Shown in pieces: positions 8,272-16,471 of a stretch of 64,000 nucleotides of DNA. The DNA lies in NCBI RefSeq assembly GCF_003143855.1, contig NZ_QFRK01000012.1:26215-90214 (forward strand), written 5' to 3'. The stretch's first letter is position 1. Every line of letters starts with the position of its first letter. A program made the position numbers and the translations under genes. This DNA is from Streptomyces sp. NWU339 (GTDB lineage: Bacteria > Actinomycetota > Actinomycetes > Streptomycetales > Streptomycetaceae). The notes beneath the pieces are model-generated. The model saw only the letters and a program-made list of their open reading frames with translations. It was not told the origin of the DNA and made no database searches.

Positions 8272-9294
8272 CTACGCGCAGCCGCAGGAGCGGCGGACCA
8301 CCAGTCCGGACGGGAAGACCTTCAGCCGCTCGCGCTGCGAGCCGGCCACCCGCAGCCCGTCGTCGAGGACGAGGTCGACCGCCGCGCGGGCCATCGCCGA
8401 ACGGTCGGAGGCGACCGTGGTCATCGGCGGATCGGTGAGCGCCGCCTCCTTGATGTCGTCGAACCCGACGACCGCGAGCTCGCCGGGCACGTCGATGCGC
8501 AGCTCGCGCGCCGCGCGCAGCACGCCGATCGCCTGGTCGTCGGTGGAGCAGAAGATCGCGGGCGGGCGGTTCGGCCCGGAGAGGATGTCGAGCCCGACGC
8601 GATAGGCGTCGTAGCGGTTGTACGGGGCCTCGAAGAGGCGGCCCTCGGTCGGGATGCCGGCCTCTTTCATCGCCCGCCGCCAGCCCTCGACGTGGTCGGA
8701 GACCGGGTCGCCGACGGCGGGGGTCTCCGCGGTGCCGCCGACGCAGGCCACGTACTCGTAGCCGTGTTCCAGCAGGTGGCGGACGGCGAGCTGGGCGCCG
8801 CCGAGGTCGTCGGTGACGACGGCGACGTCGTCGATGGCCTCGGGGCGCTCGTGCAGCAGGACGACCCGGGCGTCCCAGGCGTCTATCTCCGCGGCGGCGA
8901 GGTCGTTGAGCGCGTGGCTGACCAGGATCAGCCCGGAGACGCGCATCCCCAGGAACGCCCGCAGGTAGTGGACCTCGCGTTCGCCGATGTAGTCGGAGTT
9001 CCCGACGAGCACCATCTTCCCGCGCTCGGCCGCGGCCTGTTCGACCGCGTGCGCCATCTCCCCGAAGAAGGGCTGGCGCGCGTCCGGGACGATCAGGCCT
9101 ATCAGGTCCGTGCGCCGTGACGCCATCGCCTGGGCGACCCGGTCGGGCCGGTACCCCAGCTCCTTGATCGCGGCGAGTACGCGTTCGCGTGTGGCCGGGG
9201 CGACCGGCCGGGGTCCGTTGTTGATGACATAGCTGACGACGGCGGTGGAGGTACCCGCCAGCCGCGCCACGTCATCCCTTGTCACCTTGGCCAC
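8272..9294 (-). CDS. LacI family transcriptional regulator
   Basis: The 340-residue regulator starts with a LacI helix-turn-helix (VTRDDVARLAGTSTAVVSYV) and hinge helix, followed by a periplasmic-binding-protein-like effector domain (GLIVPDARQPFFGEMAHAV through VVGFDDIKEAALTDPPMTTV). It should bind a sugar or nucleoside ligand and repress a catabolic or transport gene, but no transport operon lies beside it. The protein ends RRSCGCA. A possible GATATAACC promoter element sits upstream near 9310. Confidence 0.9.
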   Translation of the reverse strand: MAKVTRDDVARLAGTSTAVVSYVINNGPRPVAPATRERVLAAIKELGYRPDRVAQAMASRRTDLIGLIVPDARQPFFGEMAHAVEQAAAERGKMVLVGNSDYIGEREVHYLRAFLGMRVSGLILVSHALNDLAAAEIDAWDARVVLLHERPEAIDDVAVVTDDLGGAQLAVRHLLEHGYEYVACVGGTAETPAVGDPVSDHVEGWRRAMKEAGIPTEGRLFEAPYNRYDAYRVGLDILSGPNRPPAIFCSTDDQAIGVLRAARELRIDVPGELAVVGFDDIKEAALTDPPMTTVASDRSAMARAAVDLVLDDGLRVAGSQRERLKVFPSGLVVRRSCGCA

Positions 9295-9411
9295 GCGCGG
9301 AGTCTACGCGGATATAACCGGTCCTGGCAGAGCAAGAAGGAGTCTGTGAACAGCGGAGAACGGCGGGGAAGGGCGGGAAAACGGCGCGTGCCCGCGAACG
9401 CGCGCGAAATC

Positions 9412-10191
9412 TCACGCCTGCGTCCGTGTCTCCGTGGTTCCCCGGACGGCTTTCTCGTCCGTATCCGCCGCCTTTTGCCGGTCGGCGGCCTCGCCCTTGC
9501 CCTCCTTGGCCCGCTCGCCCTTCTCCGGCGTAACGAATCGGTAACCCACGTTCCGGACGGTGCCGATCAGCGACTCGTGCTCGGGGCCGAGCTTGGCCCG
9601 CAGTCTCCGTACGTGGACGTCGACCGTGCGGGTGCCGCCGAAGTAGTCGTAGCCCCAGACCTCCTGCAGCAGCTGGGCGCGGGTGAACACCCGGCCGGGA
9701 TGCTGGGCGAGGTACTTCAGCAGCTCGAACTCCTTGAAGGTGAGATCGAGGACGCGCCCTTTCAGCTTGGCGCTGTAGGTCGCCTCGTCGACGGACAGGT
9801 CACCGCTGCGGATCTCCATGGGGGAGTCGTCGCCGGTGATCTGCAGCCGGCCCATGGCGAGCCGCAGCCGGGCCTCCACCTCCGCCGGTCCGGCGGTGTC
9901 GAGGAGGACGTCGTCGATGCCCCAGTCCGCGGTGACGGCGGCGAGGCCGCCCTCGGTCACCACGAGGACGAGGGGGCAGCCGGGGCCGGTGGAGCGCAGC
10001 AGCTGGCAGAGGCTGCGGACCTGCGGGAGGTCGCGCCGGCCGTCGACGAGGATGACGTCGGCGCCGGGGGTGTCGACCAGGGCGGGACCCTGAGCCGGGG
10101 CCACGCGCACGTTGTGGAGCAGCAGGCCGAGGGCGGGGAGCACCTCCGCCGAGGGCTGGAGGGCGTTGGTCAGCAGGAGCAGTGAACTCAT
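9412..10191 (-). CDS. glnR: GlnR, global nitrogen regulator (atypical OmpR-type)
   Basis: The 259-residue protein begins MSSLLLLTNALQPSAEVLPA and has an atypical receiver lacking the usual acidic pocket, then a winged-helix output domain (LTFKEFELLKYLAQHP, VWGYDYFGGTRTVDVHVRRL). This matches the orphan regulator GlnR, which activates ammonium assimilation genes in Streptomyces. The C-terminus carries a charged Lys/Glu/Ala tail. The start at 10191 has GGGAGGGG just upstream; a longer open frame to 10524 has unnatural composition and is rejected. No partner kinase is adjacent, as expected. Confidence 0.95.
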   Translation of the reverse strand: MSSLLLLTNALQPSAEVLPALGLLLHNVRVAPAQGPALVDTPGADVILVDGRRDLPQVRSLCQLLRSTGPGCPLVLVVTEGGLAAVTADWGIDDVLLDTAGPAEVEARLRLAMGRLQITGDDSPMEIRSGDLSVDEATYSAKLKGRVLDLTFKEFELLKYLAQHPGRVFTRAQLLQEVWGYDYFGGTRTVDVHVRRLRAKLGPEHESLIGTVRNVGYRFVTPEKGERAKEGKGEAADRQKAADTDEKAVRGTTETRTQA

Positions 10192-10346
10192 CGCACCCCT
10201 CCCTCGAGATCTCGGCGCCGGGAGCCGAGCTCGCGGAGCCGGCTGTCGGGCTCCCGGTCCGGCGCGGGTGCTGCCCACTTCCGGGTCGTCATACGGTCGT
10301 GCACGGTTCGCTCGCCCATAACGTCTGGTTCCTCCTCGGTCCCTGC

Positions 10347-10385
10347 GGTGGGGGTACCTCCCACGCCGTCGGGGCAGTGGGGGAG
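10347..10385. repeat. Interspersed palindromic element GGGGGTACCTCCC...GGGGGAG
   Basis: A hairpin-forming sequence in the glnR upstream region. The same core, GGGGGT(A/C)CC(T/C)CCC followed by GGGGGAG, recurs inside the rifampin monooxygenase gene (31381-31418) and partly near 39468. It is probably a dispersed repeat of the genome. Confidence 0.5.
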
Positions 10386-10516
10386 TCTGCGGCTTGCTTC
10401 GTGCGTTCGACGGCCCGTACACCGGCGGTCTCCCGCGTCGTATACAACGCTTCCGAAAGCACAAAAGGACCCGGGGGCTTCGCTGCCCGAGTCCTCTCCC
10501 CCGCAGAATAGCCGAC

Positions 10517-11398
10517 ATGAGCACCGGTCCGGCAGGTCATGTGGCACGTTCCGCCATTCGTCCGAATTCCGAGACGCACGGCGCACCACGTGGTGGTACG
10601 TCTTTGCGGACGTTTCTGTGTACCGCGGACGGCGTACGGATCGATTCCGTGTACGAATCGGCCGCCGTGTCGGCGGCGGCCGGGAACAACGGCTTCCGCC
10701 CACCCTCCCGTGAACCGGTGTTCGTGATCGCGCACGGGTTCACGGGGCACGCGGACCGGCCGCACGTACGCAGGGTGGCGCGGGCTTTCGCGCGGCACGG
10801 GGCGGTCGTGACGTTCTCCTTCCGTGGGCACGGAGCCTCGGGCGGGCGGTCCACGGTGGGGGACCGCGAGGTGCTGGATCTGGCGGCGGCGGTGTCGTGG
10901 GCGCGGGAACTGGGGCACGCGCGCGTGGCGACGGTCGGGTTCTCGATGGGCGGCTCGGTGGTGCTGCGGCACGCGGCGCTCGACGCGGGTGGTGCCGGGG
11001 GTGCGGGCGGTCCGGATGCCGTGGTGTCCGTCAGCGGGCCCGCCCGGTGGTTCTACCGGGGGACGGCTCCCATGCGGCGGCTGCACTGGCTGGTGACCCG
11101 GCCCTCGGGGCGGCTGGTGGGTCGGTACGGGCTGCGGACGCGGATCCACCGCCGGGACTGGGACCCCGTTCCGCTGTCCCCCGTCGAGGCGGTGCCGCGC
11201 CTCGCGCCGACGCCGCTGCTGGTCGTGCACGGCGACCGCGACGGCTACTTCCCGCTCGACCATCCGCGCATGCTGGCGGCCGCGGCCGGCGAGCACGGGG
11301 AACTGTGGGTGGAGCCGGGCATGGGGCACGCGGAGAACGCGGTGTCCGACGGGCTGTTGCACCGGATCGGGGACTGGGTGGTGGCCCGGGCGGGCTAG
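10517..11398 (+). CDS. Alpha/beta hydrolase family protein
   Basis: A 293-residue serine-hydrolase-like protein. It shows the oxyanion-loop HGFTGH motif, the nucleophile elbow GFSMGGS, a late Asp (VVHGDRDGYF) and a final His (GMGHAEN), consistent with a complete triad. Substrate is unknown. The ATG at 10517 lacks an obvious ribosome site; a CAGAAT element just upstream could make the transcript leaderless. It is divergent from glnR and is followed by a MoaD-like gene 41 nt downstream. Confidence 0.85.
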   Translation: MSTGPAGHVARSAIRPNSETHGAPRGGTSLRTFLCTADGVRIDSVYESAAVSAAAGNNGFRPPSREPVFVIAHGFTGHADRPHVRRVARAFARHGAVVTFSFRGHGASGGRSTVGDREVLDLAAAVSWARELGHARVATVGFSMGGSVVLRHAALDAGGAGGAGGPDAVVSVSGPARWFYRGTAPMRRLHWLVTRPSGRLVGRYGLRTRIHRRDWDPVPLSPVEAVPRLAPTPLLVVHGDRDGYFPLDHPRMLAAAAGEHGELWVEPGMGHAENAVSDGLLHRIGDWVVARAG

Positions 11399-11439
11399 CC
11401 TGACCGTGTTCACCGTCAACCCGATTGAGGAACCAGCAG

Positions 11440-11694
11440 ATGGCAAAGGTCACGGTGCGGTACTGGGCCGCCGCCAAGGCCGCGGCCGGGGTGGCCGAGG
11501 AGACGCTCGAGGCGGCCACGCTCGCCGAGGCGCTCGACGCGGCGCGCGAGCAGCACCCCGGCGAACTCACGCGCGTCCTGCGGCGGTGCTCCTTCCTCGT
11601 CGACGGTGATCCCGTGGGCACCCGCGAACATGAGACGGTACGGCTGGCCGAGGGCGGCACGGTCGAGGTGCTCCCGCCGTTCGCAGGAGGGTGA
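11440..11694 (+). CDS. MoaD/ThiS family sulfur-carrier protein
   Basis: An 84-residue ubiquitin-fold protein (MAKVTVRYWAAAKAAAGV) ends in the diagnostic Gly-Gly (LPPFAGG), whose terminal carboxylate is thiocarboxylated by a MoeB-type enzyme. No MoaE, ThiG or MoeB gene is adjacent, so the acceptor pathway (molybdopterin, thiamine or another sulfur transfer) cannot be assigned. GAGGAAC lies before the ATG at 11440. The next gene starts 3 nt after its stop, indicating one operon. Confidence 0.88.
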   Translation: MAKVTVRYWAAAKAAAGVAEETLEAATLAEALDAAREQHPGELTRVLRRCSFLVDGDPVGTREHETVRLAEGGTVEVLPPFAGG

Positions 11695-11697
11695 GCG

Positions 11698-12894
11698 ATG
11701 ACCAACCAGCCGTATCAGGGCTACGACGGGTACGAGGGACAGCGGGGCCACGACCCCCACGGGCGGCCCCAGCCCCAGCAGCACCAGCAGTACCGGCAGC
11801 CCGGGCCGCAGGCGTGGCCTGGGGGTCAGCCGGGCCACGAGGACCCGCACGCCGCGCTGCAGTACACGCAGCAGTGGCAGGGGCAGACGTGGGAGACGCA
11901 GATGCAGCCGCCGGTCCCGGCGGCGACCCCGGCGGAGGAGACGTCGTACCTGCCGCAGACCCCACCGCCCCCGCAGGGGCACGGCGGGCCCGCGGTGTAC
12001 GCCGGGTACGGCGCGGCCCAGGCCCACGGGGCCCCGGCGGGCGCCGTCCCCGCCGCCGGGGCCGTACCCGCACCCCCGCCCGCACCCTCCGCTCCCGCTG
12101 ACGGTCCCGAGTACGGGCCCGCCACCCTCGCCGGCAACACCCGGGTCACGGACGCGCAGCGCGCCCGCGCGGAGGGGCGCTCGCCGATCATCGAGCCCGG
12201 CATGCAGCCGGCGGCGCTCACCGCGCTGCTGGGGCTGCTGCTCGCCGGCGGGGCGGCGCTGGGTACGTACGCCCTGCTCGTACCGCTGGTGGCCCTCCAG
12301 GGGCTCACCGCCGCGGGCTGGTTCCGGCTGAACGGGATGTGGCCCGCGCGGCAGGGCATCGCCCTGGGCTTCCTCGGGGCGCTGGTCGCCGACGTGGCGC
12401 TGCTGGCGTCCGACCGCTCACCGTCGGCCGTCCTCGGCACGCTGGGGGTGTGGGTGGTGCTGTCGCTGGTGCTGCAGCTGCGCTCGCACGCCGACCCCGA
12501 CGAGCGGATGTACGGCCTGACGGCGACGGTCGCCGCGTCGGCGCTGGCGATCGTGGCGAGCGGACACCTGGCGGCCGACGCCGACGCGGTGACGGTCGGC
12601 GGGGTCGCGCTGGCGGCGGCGGTCGTGGCGCGTGCGCTGCCGTTGCCGACGCCGGCGTCCGTCGTGGTCGCGCTGCTCGTGGCGGCGGGTGCGGGCGCGG
12701 CGGTCGGCGGGATGACGGGGTTCGGCGCCTCGGGCGCGCTGATCGGTGCGGGCGCGGCGGTGTGCGCCCTGATCGGGCACCGCGTCGCGAGCTACGACTA
12801 CCCGTCCCGGTTCGTCCACTTCACGGCCGGGGTGGCCCTGCCGCTGGCCGCGGCGGCACCGGCGGTGTACGTACTGGGGCGCGTCGCCGGCTGA
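11698..12894 (+). CDS. Pro/Gln-rich multi-pass membrane protein, unknown
   Basis: The 398-residue protein has a 160-residue disordered N-terminal domain rich in Pro, Gln, Gly and Tyr (QPYQGYDGYEGQ, then Ala/Pro runs), followed by about eight hydrophobic helices from residue 170 on. Gly/Ala-rich segments and a YDYPSRFVHF loop come near the end. Domain layout suggests a membrane scaffold or transporter-like protein; no catalytic motif is visible. It is translationally close-coupled to the MoaD-like gene. Conserved in Streptomyces in my recollection, function unknown. Confidence 0.8.
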   Translation: MTNQPYQGYDGYEGQRGHDPHGRPQPQQHQQYRQPGPQAWPGGQPGHEDPHAALQYTQQWQGQTWETQMQPPVPAATPAEETSYLPQTPPPPQGHGGPAVYAGYGAAQAHGAPAGAVPAAGAVPAPPPAPSAPADGPEYGPATLAGNTRVTDAQRARAEGRSPIIEPGMQPAALTALLGLLLAGGAALGTYALLVPLVALQGLTAAGWFRLNGMWPARQGIALGFLGALVADVALLASDRSPSAVLGTLGVWVVLSLVLQLRSHADPDERMYGLTATVAASALAIVASGHLAADADAVTVGGVALAAAVVARALPLPTPASVVVALLVAAGAGAAVGGMTGFGASGALIGAGAAVCALIGHRVASYDYPSRFVHFTAGVALPLAAAAPAVYVLGRVAG

Positions 12895-13061
12895 CGGCAC
12901 TGACGGCACTGACGACCGGCGGACCTGCGGTCCCTGTCACAGGTGATCGACAATCCCGGGGTTTCCCCGGCCTTGCGGGTTACCCTCGCGCAGGACGGCT
13001 GCCCGGCCGTCCGTGGGGGACTGCCGTCGAAAGCACCTAGCCAGGTGGGGGAACCAACCGC

Positions 13062-13802
13062 ATGCGCGCACTGCGAATACTGCTGGTCGTCGTCGTGATT
13101 CTGGGCGGCATCTTCGTGATCGTGGACCGGGTCGCGGTCAACTTCGCGGAGGGCGAGGTGGCCGACCGGCTCAAGTCGACGGAGAACCTCGCCGCCACTC
13201 CCGACGTGTCCATCAACGGTTTCCCCTTCCTCACCCAGGTCGCCGGAGGCACCCTCGACGAGGTGCAGATCGGCATCGAGGGCTACGAGGCCACCACCGG
13301 CGACGGCGCGAAGAACATCCGCATCGCCGACCTGCGCGCCGACATGGAGGGCGTCGAGTTCTCCAGCGACTTCAGCTCCGCCACCGCCGCCGCCGCGACC
13401 GGCACCGCGACCGTCGCCTACGACGAGCTGCTCAAGACCGCCAAGTCCGACTCCACGCAGGTGGCCCCCGGTGTCACCGCCAACGTCGTCGGCCTCTCCG
13501 ACGGCGGCAACGGGAAGATCAAGGTGACGGTGGAGGCCACCGTCCTGGGTACCAAGCTGCCCGAGCCGGTCTCCGTGCTCAGCTCCGTGACGGTCGTGGA
13601 CGGCGACACCGTGCGGGTGCGGGCGGACGGGCTGCCGAAGTTCGGCGGCGTCGAGATCGCCGAGACGCGGGTGCGGGCGATCACCGACTTCGAGCAGAAG
13701 ATCAACGGCCTGCCCGGCGGCATCAAGCTGGACAAGGTCGAGGCGGCGGAGGGCGGCGTCCACATCACCGTGAAGGGTTCCGACGTCCGCCTGGCCGGGT
13801 AG
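13062..13802 (+). CDS. DUF2993 / LmeA-like phospholipid-binding protein
   Basis: The 246-residue protein has an N-terminal signal-anchor (RILLVVVVILGGIFVIVDRVA) and an all-beta/alpha body with the DUF2993 signature region (VSINGFPFLTQVAGG, then EVQIGIEGYEA). The family includes mycobacterial LmeA, a periplasmic lipid-binding protein involved in lipomannan maturation. Here it is probably attached to the outer face of the membrane. GGGGGAACC-type sequence precedes the ATG. It is monocistronic. Confidence 0.87.
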   Translation: MRALRILLVVVVILGGIFVIVDRVAVNFAEGEVADRLKSTENLAATPDVSINGFPFLTQVAGGTLDEVQIGIEGYEATTGDGAKNIRIADLRADMEGVEFSSDFSSATAAAATGTATVAYDELLKTAKSDSTQVAPGVTANVVGLSDGGNGKIKVTVEATVLGTKLPEPVSVLSSVTVVDGDTVRVRADGLPKFGGVEIAETRVRAITDFEQKINGLPGGIKLDKVEAAEGGVHITVKGSDVRLAG

Positions 13803-13996
13803 GTAGCGAGCGGCGGGCCCTCCGGGGATCCCCGCCGGACCCCCGACGGACCTCAGACGTCCGACAGGCGAGACGAAGGCGTCCGTAGAGCAGATGTGAC
13901 GGCGCACGCGGCTCCGCCCGGGGTGTGCGGGGGCAGGCCCGGCAGCACAGCCGTCTCATGTGGCGGGCAATCCTGTATCAGCATGTGACACGTCGG

Positions 13997-14025
13997 TGAC
14001 ACGCCCGCCCTGTCCTCCCTACGAT
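13997..14025 (+). promoter_or_regulatory. Promoter of the leader peptide / sulfurtransferase unit
   Basis: TGACAC (13997-14002) and TACGAT (14020-14025) are separated by exactly 17 nt. The expected start point falls at about 14032-14033, on the A of the leader-peptide ATG, so the transcript is probably leaderless. GTGACAC also occurs a second time just upstream. Confidence 0.65.
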
Positions 14026-14032
14026 CGACGGC

Positions 14033-14140
14033 ATGCAGTGTCAGACGAGCGTCCTCCGAGCGCGAGGACAAGCGGATCTCACGAAGCGGCGGGCAGTCGA
14101 CCTGTGCCGCGTCGCCGCCATGCTCTGTCGACCCTTCTGA
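14033..14140 (+). CDS. Cys/Arg leader peptide (putative attenuator)
   Basis: The 35-codon frame ends TKRRAVDLCRVAAMLCRPF before the stop, matching the pattern (VDL-R---LCR) of actinobacterial putative leader peptides found before sulfur-metabolism genes. It carries three Cys codons, two clustered near the end. It lies 151 nt upstream of the sulfurtransferase, with GC-rich hairpins between. Cysteine-responsive attenuation is the likely role, by analogy with mycobacterial Cys-rich upstream ORFs. The ATG coincides with the predicted transcription start. Confidence 0.72.
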   Translation: MQCQTSVLRARGQADLTKRRAVDLCRVAAMLCRPF

Positions 14141-14291
14141 GCGGTCGCATCGCCGTCCGTGTTTTCCCGGTTTCCCGGTTTCCCGCTTTCCCGCCTCGCC
14201 CCCCTGAGGGGCGTCCGTGCGCCGGCCCCGTAGGGGCGCGCAGCCTCTCTACCCGCACGCCCCGCCGCAACTGCCCCGGAGGAGACAGAAC

Positions 14292-15137
14292 ATGAGCCGC
14301 AACGACGTACTGGTCGACGCCGACTGGGTCCAGGAGCACCTGGACGACCCGACGATCGCCATCGTCGAGGTGGACGAGGACACCACCGCCTACGAGAAGA
14401 ACCACATCAAGAACGCCATCCGGATCGACTGGACCAAGGACCTCCAGGACCCGGTCCGCCGTGACTTCGTCGACCAGGCGGGCTTCGAGAAGCTCCTGTC
14501 GGAGAAGGGCATCTCCAACGACCACACGGTCGTCCTCTACGGCGGCAACAACAACTGGTTCGCCGCGTACGCCTACTGGTACTTCAAGCTGTACGGCCAC
14601 GAGAACGTCAAGCTCCTCGACGGCGGACGCAAGAAGTGGGAGCTGGACGCCCGCGAGCTGGTCGCCGGCGACGAGGTGCCGGAGCGGGCGAAGACCGAGT
14701 ACCAGGCCAAGCCGCAGGACCTGTCCATCCGCGCCTTCCGCGACGAGGTCGTGGACGCCATCGGCGTGCAGAACATCGTCGACGTGCGTTCGCCCGACGA
14801 GTTCAGCGGCAAGCTGCTCGCGCCGGCCCACCTGCCGCAGGAGCAGTCGCAGCGCCCCGGCCACGTGCCGAGCTCCCGCAACATCCCGTGGTCCAAGAAC
14901 GCCAACGACGACGGCACCTTCAAGTCCGACGAGGAGCTCAAGAAGCTCTACGAGGACGAGCAGATCGACCTGTCGAAGGACACCATCGCCCTGTGCCGCA
15001 TCGGTGAGCGCTCCGCGCTGTCCTGGTTCGTGCTGCACGAGCTGCTGGGCGTGGAGAACGTCAAGAACTACGACGGCTCCTGGACCGAGTACGGCTCCCT
15101 CGTCGGTGTGCCGATCGAGCTCGGCGACGGCAAGTAA
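14292..15137 (+). CDS. cysA: Thiosulfate sulfurtransferase, two-domain rhodanese
   Basis: The 281-residue enzyme consists of two tandem rhodanese domains. The C-terminal one carries the active-site loop CRIGERS; the N-terminal one lacks Cys at the equivalent place, as usual. It transfers sulfane sulfur from thiosulfate or similar donors to thiol acceptors in the cytoplasm. The start at 14292 (MSRNDVLVDADWVQ) has GGAGGAGA upstream; a frame extending to 14217 is not natural. It is followed 50 nt later by DUF1416, the same order as cysA2-sseC in mycobacteria. Probably controlled by the upstream leader peptide. Confidence 0.92.
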   Translation: MSRNDVLVDADWVQEHLDDPTIAIVEVDEDTTAYEKNHIKNAIRIDWTKDLQDPVRRDFVDQAGFEKLLSEKGISNDHTVVLYGGNNNWFAAYAYWYFKLYGHENVKLLDGGRKKWELDARELVAGDEVPERAKTEYQAKPQDLSIRAFRDEVVDAIGVQNIVDVRSPDEFSGKLLAPAHLPQEQSQRPGHVPSSRNIPWSKNANDDGTFKSDEELKKLYEDEQIDLSKDTIALCRIGERSALSWFVLHELLGVENVKNYDGSWTEYGSLVGVPIELGDGK

Positions 15138-15187
15138 GCCCTACCGGCCGACCTTTCCAGACCACTAGACCACTTCAGGAGTACGCC

Positions 15188-15475
15188 ATGTGCGGTGCGA
15201 AGGCCGGTGGCCCGGACGCTTCGACGATCAAGCCCGGCGAGACCACCATCCAGGGTCAGGTGACCCGTGACGGCGAGCCGGTGACGGGCTACGTCCGGCT
15301 GCTGGACTCGACCGGTGAGTTCACGGCCGAGGTCCCGACCTCCGCCACCGGACAGTTCCGCTTCTACGCGGCCGAGGGCACCTGGACCGTCCGTGCCCTG
15401 GTGCCCGGCGGCAGCGCCGACCGCACGGTCGTCGCCCAGCAGGGCGGGCTGGCCGAGGTCGCCATCGCGGTGTGA
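15188..15475 (+). CDS. DUF1416 protein (SseC-like)
   Basis: The 95-residue protein MCGAKAGGPDASTIKPGET... is a CnaB/transthyretin-like beta sandwich (IQGQVTRDGEPVTGYVRLLD, FRFYAAEGTWTVRAL). It belongs to DUF1416, which includes mycobacterial SseC encoded beside cysA2. A conserved Cys lies at position 2. Role in sulfur transfer is inferred from the constant neighbour. AGGAG precedes the ATG. The unit ends at a strong hairpin. Confidence 0.88.
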   Translation: MCGAKAGGPDASTIKPGETTIQGQVTRDGEPVTGYVRLLDSTGEFTAEVPTSATGQFRFYAAEGTWTVRALVPGGSADRTVVAQQGGLAEVAIAV

Positions 15476-15515
15476 GGGCTCGTCCCGCGGATTCGTCCGC
15501 GGGGCCAGTGACGAC

Positions 15516-15559
15516 CGAAGGGCCGCATCCCGGGCCGGACGCCGGGATGCGGCCCTTCG
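15516..15559 (+). terminator. Strong hairpin terminator after the sulfur unit
   Basis: An 18-bp perfect stem (arms 15516-15533 and 15542-15559) with an 8-nt loop lies 40 nt after DUF1416 and before the next gene. Confidence 0.8.
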
Positions 15560-15584
15560 CGCTGTTCGGTTCTAGGCTGGAGAC

Positions 15585-15854
15585 ATGTACGCGCGCAGGC
15601 GTCATGTCTACTTCGCCATGATGGGGACGTGCATCGTGTTGTTCGTCCTGGCCTGGGGCGTCGTGCGACTGTGGTCGGTGCCGGCGGCCGTGGGCATGTG
15701 CGTGGTGGCCATGGTCATACCGCCGGTCGCCGCGATGATCGCCAATCGGCGCGGCCCCGAGGACCGCTGGTGGGACGACCCCTCCGGCGACCCCCAGTCC
15801 GACGAATGGTGGGACGAACTGGACGGCAAGAAGGGACCGAGGCCGCCCCGGTGA
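15585..15854 (+). CDS. DUF3099 small membrane protein
   Basis: The 89-residue protein has two transmembrane helices (YFAMMGTCIVLFVLAWGVV and AVGMCVVAMVIPPVAAMIA) followed by a NRRGPEDRWWDD-type acidic, Trp-rich cytoplasmic tail. This is the DUF3099 architecture found across actinobacteria, of unknown function. It starts 25 nt after the preceding terminator and is convergent with the DsrE gene. Confidence 0.85.
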   Translation: MYARRRHVYFAMMGTCIVLFVLAWGVVRLWSVPAAVGMCVVAMVIPPVAAMIANRRGPEDRWWDDPSGDPQSDEWWDELDGKKGPRPPR

Positions 15855-15875
15855 GAGGCCGACAGGCGTGGCTCC

Positions 15876-16238
15876 TCAGTACACGAGTGCCTGTGTGTCG
15901 TCCGCCAGCGCCTCCTGCACGAACACCTGCGCGCCCGCGATCCGTACGCCCTCGATGACGTCCTTCTCCGTGATGTCCCGACGGGCCGCGCACTGCGTGC
16001 ACAGGGTGAGACGTCCTCCCGCGACGATCGAGTCCAGCAGGTCGGGCAGCGGGGCCGCGTGCGGCAACTCGAACTCCGCGGCACGGCCCGGCAACGCGAA
16101 CCACGCGGACTCGCCGGTGAGCCACAGGGAGACATCGACCCCGCTCGCCACGGCCACCGCCGCCACCGTGAACGCCTGCGAGCAGCGTTCGGGGGCGTCG
16201 GCCCCCGCGGTCACCTTGATCACAAGCTTCTTCGCCAT
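15876..16238 (-). CDS. DsrE family protein
   Basis: The 120-residue protein MAKKLVIKVTAGADAPERC has the DsrE/DsrF alpha/beta fold: a first strand, a helix with SQAFTVAAVAVASGVDVSLWL, and a Cys pair in LCTQCAARRDI. Some DsrE proteins relay sulfur or persulfide; here two close Cys residues make that possible. The neighbouring sulfurtransferase/DUF1416 unit supports a sulfur role but is on the other strand. The ATG at 16238 begins the natural reading; an upstream extension is not protein-like. Confidence 0.85.
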   Translation of the reverse strand: MAKKLVIKVTAGADAPERCSQAFTVAAVAVASGVDVSLWLTGESAWFALPGRAAEFELPHAAPLPDLLDSIVAGGRLTLCTQCAARRDITEKDVIEGVRIAGAQVFVQEALADDTQALVY

Positions 16239-16346
16239 GGCTGCATGGTAAGCAACCGGGTGCACGACGGGGCCGGGTCCCGGCCGCGTAAGCTGGGGGC
16301 CGGACCTGTGTACACGAACCGCACCGCACCCGCTCAAGGAGCACCC

Positions 16347-16445
16347 GTGGAGATCTTCTTCTCAGCCCTGTTGGCTCTGGTCTGCGTCGGCGTCCTCGCC
16401 TTCGCCGGGCTGGCCGTGAAGAAGCTGTACCAGGGCCAGCGCTGA
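16347..16445 (+). CDS. Tiny single-pass membrane protein
   Basis: A 32-residue protein, MEIFFSALLALVCVGVLAFA then GLAVKKLYQGQR: one hydrophobic helix with a basic tail. It starts at GTG 16347 with AAGGAG 4-9 nt upstream, and ends 26 nt before the nitrobindin-like gene. The clean helix, tail and ribosome site argue that it is real. Function unknown. Confidence 0.65.
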   Translation: MEIFFSALLALVCVGVLAFAGLAVKKLYQGQR

Positions 16446-16471
16446 CCGCCCACGTCCAGGAACTGTCACTG

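Noticed and set aside
8272..9294. LacI regulator considered as the controller of a sugar operon here
   Set aside because: No transporter or glycosidase gene is adjacent, so no target can be named.
10192..10524. Extended N-terminus for GlnR reaching 10524
   Set aside because: The added residues are Arg/Pro-rich and shadow-like, and GlnR proteins start at MSSLLLLTN with a good ribosome site at 10191.
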